Positions 51,001 through 57,000 of a stretch of 64,000 nucleotides of DNA are shown here, in pieces. The notes beneath the pieces are model-generated. The model did no database searches and was not told where the DNA came from. It saw nothing but the letters and a program-made list of their open reading frames with translations. The translations under genes and the position numbers were made by a program. Each line of letters opens with the position of its first letter. The first letter of the stretch is position 1. The stretch comes from Agrypnia vestita (Eukaryota; Arthropoda; Insecta; Trichoptera; Phryganeidae), in contig JADDOH010000144.1 in NCBI GenBank assembly GCA_016648135.1, positions 206,703 through 270,702 on the forward strand. Direction: 5' to 3'.

Positions 51001-54000
51001 AAAATGCATATTACTATATCCATGTTGAACCATTTATTAAAAATATTAACCGTTTTTCAGTGTCGCGAAAACTCGTATTTAATAAGTATACATTTGAGTT
51101 AAATATTCTCTGTTTAAAGTCTTCAATACTTTTATTGAGTAATTTTAATCTTTTTCAAGAATCCATTTAATAGATTTTTGTTACCCGGGAGTTATTACAT
51201 CAATTAAGACATATAGACGCTATTTTACGAGTATATGAGAACTTAATTATGGAAGTATTTGGGTGACGGGACTTACGGCCTGTCATTGGCTAGCTCAAGT
51301 GATCACTCTACAAAATGTAACGTTCACAGATTTCCACCCATGATCGGCCACCACATCTATCAATTTTGAAATATTATATGGTATGTATGGTCGATATGGT
51401 TATGTACGAAGTACATAAATTCCTATTTACAGCTTCACTTAACACCCAAAGACTTCCGTAATTACTTTTCCATATAAAATAATCTCATCTCAGTGAGATA
51501 TCTATAATTCACCTTGATTGGTCTTTAATGTTCTTACATTTTGTAGGAAATCATTTATTTAAAAATACTTTTAACCCTGTTCTGTGTCTAACAAATTAAC
51601 AAGACGTATTTTTGCTTCTCTCTGAATTTTAGTAATAAGGAACGTGGAACCTCGCTACGTATCGGTGAGGGAGATGACGGGGACTACGCCACCTTAAGGG
51701 AGCTCCCCGTGGGGGTGGGCGGGGTGGGCGACCCGGGGGATGACACATCGGAAGAAGGAAAGGTACTAAATCCATGTCAATACCAGCTGCAAAACGCTTT
51801 AAACCAAATTTCGCTTACTAACAAATCTAACTTGGTAATTATAAAATTCCGACACTGCATTATTTATGATTTCGTTTCATTTATTAAAACTATAACCATT
51901 TATGATCACAAATTCCATAAAATTGCTTAAACTTTTCGTTACAGTGCAAAAAAATCTTTCCGATACAGAGTTATAGTTTTTCAAGAAAGTTCTTGACAAA
52001 AAAACATCATAATTTCATTTTCCCCAGCGCGCACCATAGCAAAAAGTTTGATCATTGCACCACTCGAACATTTGAGTATGTTTTAAAAAATTTCCACTCT
52101 TTTTTTTCTTCATAATAAAACCACCTTTTTTAGGTTCACTCTTATGTAAACATGTCGGCGTTGCCATGAATATGGGCTTGTATTTCATTATCAGCATAAA
52201 ATACAATTATTATTATTATATGATTAATTAAAATAATACTAATAAAATTGTCATTTTATTAATTGAATGTTCAGTAAATCGACCAAATAAGCAATATATT
52301 CTGATCATTAATTTATTATGACGGTAATAGACAAATGACAATCGATCAGAACATACTGGTCAATTATTGAATTTATTGAAAATTCATTTAATATACGGAC
52401 CATTTAATTATTGTTTATTAATATGTTACGATTTTTATGTCATATAACCCGTAAATAATAATTTCAATTTAACTGAGTTCAAGAATCATTAAGACGGAAA
52501 CTTTTAGGTTCAACATCAAAAATAAGCATTCTTCATTTATATAGTGTATTCTCACTTTGGGAATACGAGTTTTTTTTAGTCAAAGAACAGGTAGTAACAA
52601 ATACTATTCTTTTTATTGTATAGTTATGTGTTGCGGACCGATACTATCTACCGTGATCTTATACAATTATAGTAGGAAGAAGAAGAAGAGGGCGCGCCCT
52701 TGCGCGCACATCCTTTACATGCCAACCCCTTTCGCCTCCTGGGTCAGGGTGGCCGGCCTAAAAACACCATAATTGGAGATTTTTTTTTGTCAAGTATTTC
52801 TGCCTAAAAATATCCCTCAGTTGTTATTGTAATTGATTCGTTATTTATCAGGATTTTAAAATGTAGCATCCTTTCAAGTTTGATTTATAATGGGTCCAAT
52901 CCGCCTTCGGCTAATATTTTGGCAGATCTCCTTTGTCTACCCATTATCTTTCCATTAAAACATCCATTATTTAGGCCTAAACGAACAGAATAATAAACAT
53001 TTTAGTATATTGTAAAAAAAAGTAAGAAAATAAAATCACAAGTTTTCTTTGTTCAACATTTTGAAAACAATGGCACGCATTAATGATATTTATTATTTTA
53101 ATTAATTTTATTATCATTGTCAATTTTACATGCAATAACTAAAATATGTACATATTTACAAACCGAGTGAATCTAAAAAAATGTGGTTCCCTTTTGACGT
53201 AATTATTTTACTTACCTTTATTAAAACTCCAACCAAACCTTACATAAACATACTTGCATTAACTATTGGTTAAAATCTACAAGAGAATTGTTTACTCGAA
53301 TACCTATAATAAACAATTCTTACGGAAACTGCAACAATCTTCGTCCACAATTCTTCACCAACAATTTTTCTATTTCGGCCGCCAGTTAAGGCTATGAAAC
53401 CAGCGCTATCGTTAATCGCCTTAATGACGGACATTATTGAAGAGAAAATTATATTGTGCATTTTTTTGCTTCTTATACCTCATTATTATATTAAATCTCA
53501 ATATTATTTGCACCATTAGCGTTAGTGACTTACGTAGAAAATTTTCATTTTTTGTACCTCATTTTATACACCATTTGTGCCATCTGGTAGCGGTTAGTGA
53601 CAGATATTGTTACATAGAGAATTATATATTTTGATTAATGATTAATTAATTCCAATGACATGCGATTTGGTAAAGGATGCACTCATTACTTTTAATTTTC
53701 AATAAACTTAATATTTAAAAAGAAATCTAAATATATAAAAAATCTAATTCAGAGTATTTTATTAAAAAAGCATAGAGTCAGTGTTTTTAATTTTGAAACA
53801 ATTTTGTATTCATCTTTAGTTTATTTCACTTGTCTATCTTTTTTTTTTATTAACGCGTTGAAGAATATTCCAAGAAAATAATTGCGGCCCCGAAAAATTG
53901 TGCTGGGAATAATTGTTAGCGAAGAATAAATGTTTGACGTGGATAAAGCAAGTATACAGAACACGGTGGCTTGTAGCTAGTAGCAAAAACTTCAGGAGAG

Positions 54001-57000
54001 TCTTCTTCATTCAATTTTGAATATAAAAAAATATTTTCACTTTGGATGTATTTTTTTCAGTATTTCTAGCTATATTTTGCTTAATATGGTACCATCATAG
54101 GGGTAATTTATATCTAAAATTAAAAATTCGTTCGCTTTGATACGCTTTGAAGTCAAATAACAAAAAACATACAAAAAAAATCTTTTTTTTAAATTTCTGC
54201 AAGGTTTTAATAATTTACTTTACTATCGTATATTAATAATAATGATAATAAGATAAAATAAATAAAAAAAGCGAAAGAAGTCTAACATTTTACAAACATA
54301 AGCTAGAAATTTTGAAAAAATTGAAGCTTTGATTTCGCTTATCTCCGTAACTATCAACATTTCACCTTTAATTTAAAGAATGTTTTCTATCTACAGTACG
54401 GCCACTCTGGGTTCGTTGTAAAACTTCGTGATTATTTCGAACGTGAAGCTCAAAATGGTGGGCCATTATTACCGGTGACGTCAGTGCTTGATCGCGTAGT
54501 TGATGCGCTTGACATTGGAAAGCGAACTGCCATAAGAATTAGCAAGGATAAATTTGGCGACACTGGTATGGATGATAATGTTCTTCGCACGCCAAAAAAG
54601 AGAAAACGATCAAAACCAATCGGAGGCATCGATAATTTTGATAGTGATGCCATCCGAAGACATGTGTATGACTTTTATTTACCGAAAGAATATCCAACGA
54701 GGGAAAAGTTACTGAAATCACTGAAAGAAGCTGGTTTATTTTTCGGTGGAAAATCTTCACTATCAAAAATTTTGAGTAAGCTATGTTTTGCGTACAGGCA
54801 GTGTAATAAAAGCAAGATATTAATGGAAAGGAACGATATCGTGATGAAAAGGTGTACTTTTTTACGAAATGTGAACCAAATAGAAGATTGGCAAAATGTG
54901 GTGTTTTTGGATGAGACTTGGCTTAATGCCAACCATACAGTTAGCCGTTCTTGGACCGATTACACCGCAGCATCTATGTCTAAAGTTCCAATTGGAAAAG
55001 GAGGCAGACTTATAATTTGTCACGCCGGGACCGCTAATGGATTCGTCGAAGGATCCTTGATGGCTTTTGCATCAAAAACCACTGGAGATTATCACGAAGA
55101 AATGAACGGAGAAAAGTTTACGGAGTGGTTTACCACAATGTTGTGTAGCCTTCCCGAACCATCTATAATAATAATGGACAATGCCCCGTACCACTCGATG
55201 AAGATCGATAAGCCGCCTGCTCAGTCCCAAAAGAAATCTGATATCGTTGCGTGGCTTCAAAAAAATGTCATAGATGCAAATATGGACATGTTGAAAGTGG
55301 AGTTACTTCAATTATTAAAACAAAACAAGCCGGCAAAATCACGGTACGTCATTGATGAAATCGCATCGGAATATGGGCACCAAGTAATACAATTACCGCC
55401 TTACCATTGCGAATACAACGCAATTGAATTGATATGGGCTCAAATCAAGGGATATGCAGCAAGGCATAACACAGAACCTCCATTTACGACATCAAAAATG
55501 TTAAAATTATTAGAAGAAGCTTGTCAACGTACAACTCAAACAGACTGGGCTAATGTAGTGAATAGAACCGTGCGACGAATAAAGGAAGATTACGAAAGAG
55601 ATATTAGAATCGATAATATTTTAGATAATGATATTATAATTAATTTAGGAAATGATAGCAGCGACGATAGTTCAATGGAGAGTGATAGTAATGGGGATGA
55701 ATCAGATTGAAACACTTTCTCAACTCACACCGTGCGACGAATTTTTTTTTCGACTGAATTATTTCGTTATTGATTTTAAGTATGTCACAACACTATTACG
55801 ATCTGTCAAAAATGCCATCTTATGATGGCTCGAGTATATCATCATAATCATCATAATCATCTTCATCCCCTTGTCCTAGTAGGATTCGAGGCACAAAGAT
55901 TCGACAAGGTGTTTATATATTCCCCTGTTTTGCGCTGCTTCTGCATGAGTCAACCAGTCTAAACCCATTCTGTTTTCTATTTTATCTATTAAAAATTGAA
56001 TTAAGAAGACTATCCTGATGTTTTTGCTACTAGTTACGAGACACTTTGCATATGACACATTTTTAACAGCAAATTATTAATATATTATATTATATACAGA
56101 GTGTACCAGAGTTAGCAGCAGAAACTTGGCCGGTAGATTCCTGATTATGTTATGTGTCTAAAATGTTCAAGCAACCATGACCTAATATCAATAGTTATGG
56201 AGATATGTAATATCAAAGTTTGCATTTTTTTCAACATTTCTGACTTGTTTTTTGAAAAAAGTTGAACTATCATTACAGTAACTCATATCGATTATGAAAA
56301 ATTCATTTGCTTCGATACAACTTTAATAAAATGATAAAAACCTTCTAAAAATAAACTGTTTTCAATTTTTGCAAGGTTTTTATCATTTTATTCGACTTGT
56401 GTTAAAGCGAATGAATTTTTCACAATAGACATAAGTTACTGTAATAAAAGTTCAACTTTTTGCAAAAAAATAAGCAAAAAATATTGAAAAAAAATGCAAA
56501 CTTTAATATTGCATATCTCCATAATCATGGTTGCTTCAACATTTTAGACTCATAACATATTCAGGAATCTACCTGCCGAGTTTCTGCTGCTAGCTCTGGT
56601 ACATCCTGTATATAATAGTCGCCTCCGCCACGATAACAACTAACTTGATAAAGCCTTTAAAATGATCTGCCAAGAAGCACTAACACTCACTGCTTCCGCT
56701 CTACCGACTAACACCACTCACTGTGTGTGCTCGTGTTGTGCACAGCTTTTGGCTTGCGTGCGCGACGACAGCGTGACCTACGCGTGCACCAACCGGGACC
56801 TGGTCCCGCCGTGCGACTACGAGGACCCTAGTCCCCTACTAACCCCGGAAGCCCTACCTGATCCCCCGATGGAGCACAGCTCGCAAATGTCCCCCGTCAC
56901 GACCTCCTCGGCTGTGACAGTTCACACTGAATTCCAGGTTAGCACGATACTAATGTACATACAAATCGCAGGACGCGATTCTCCGTAACCAAAAACCTCT

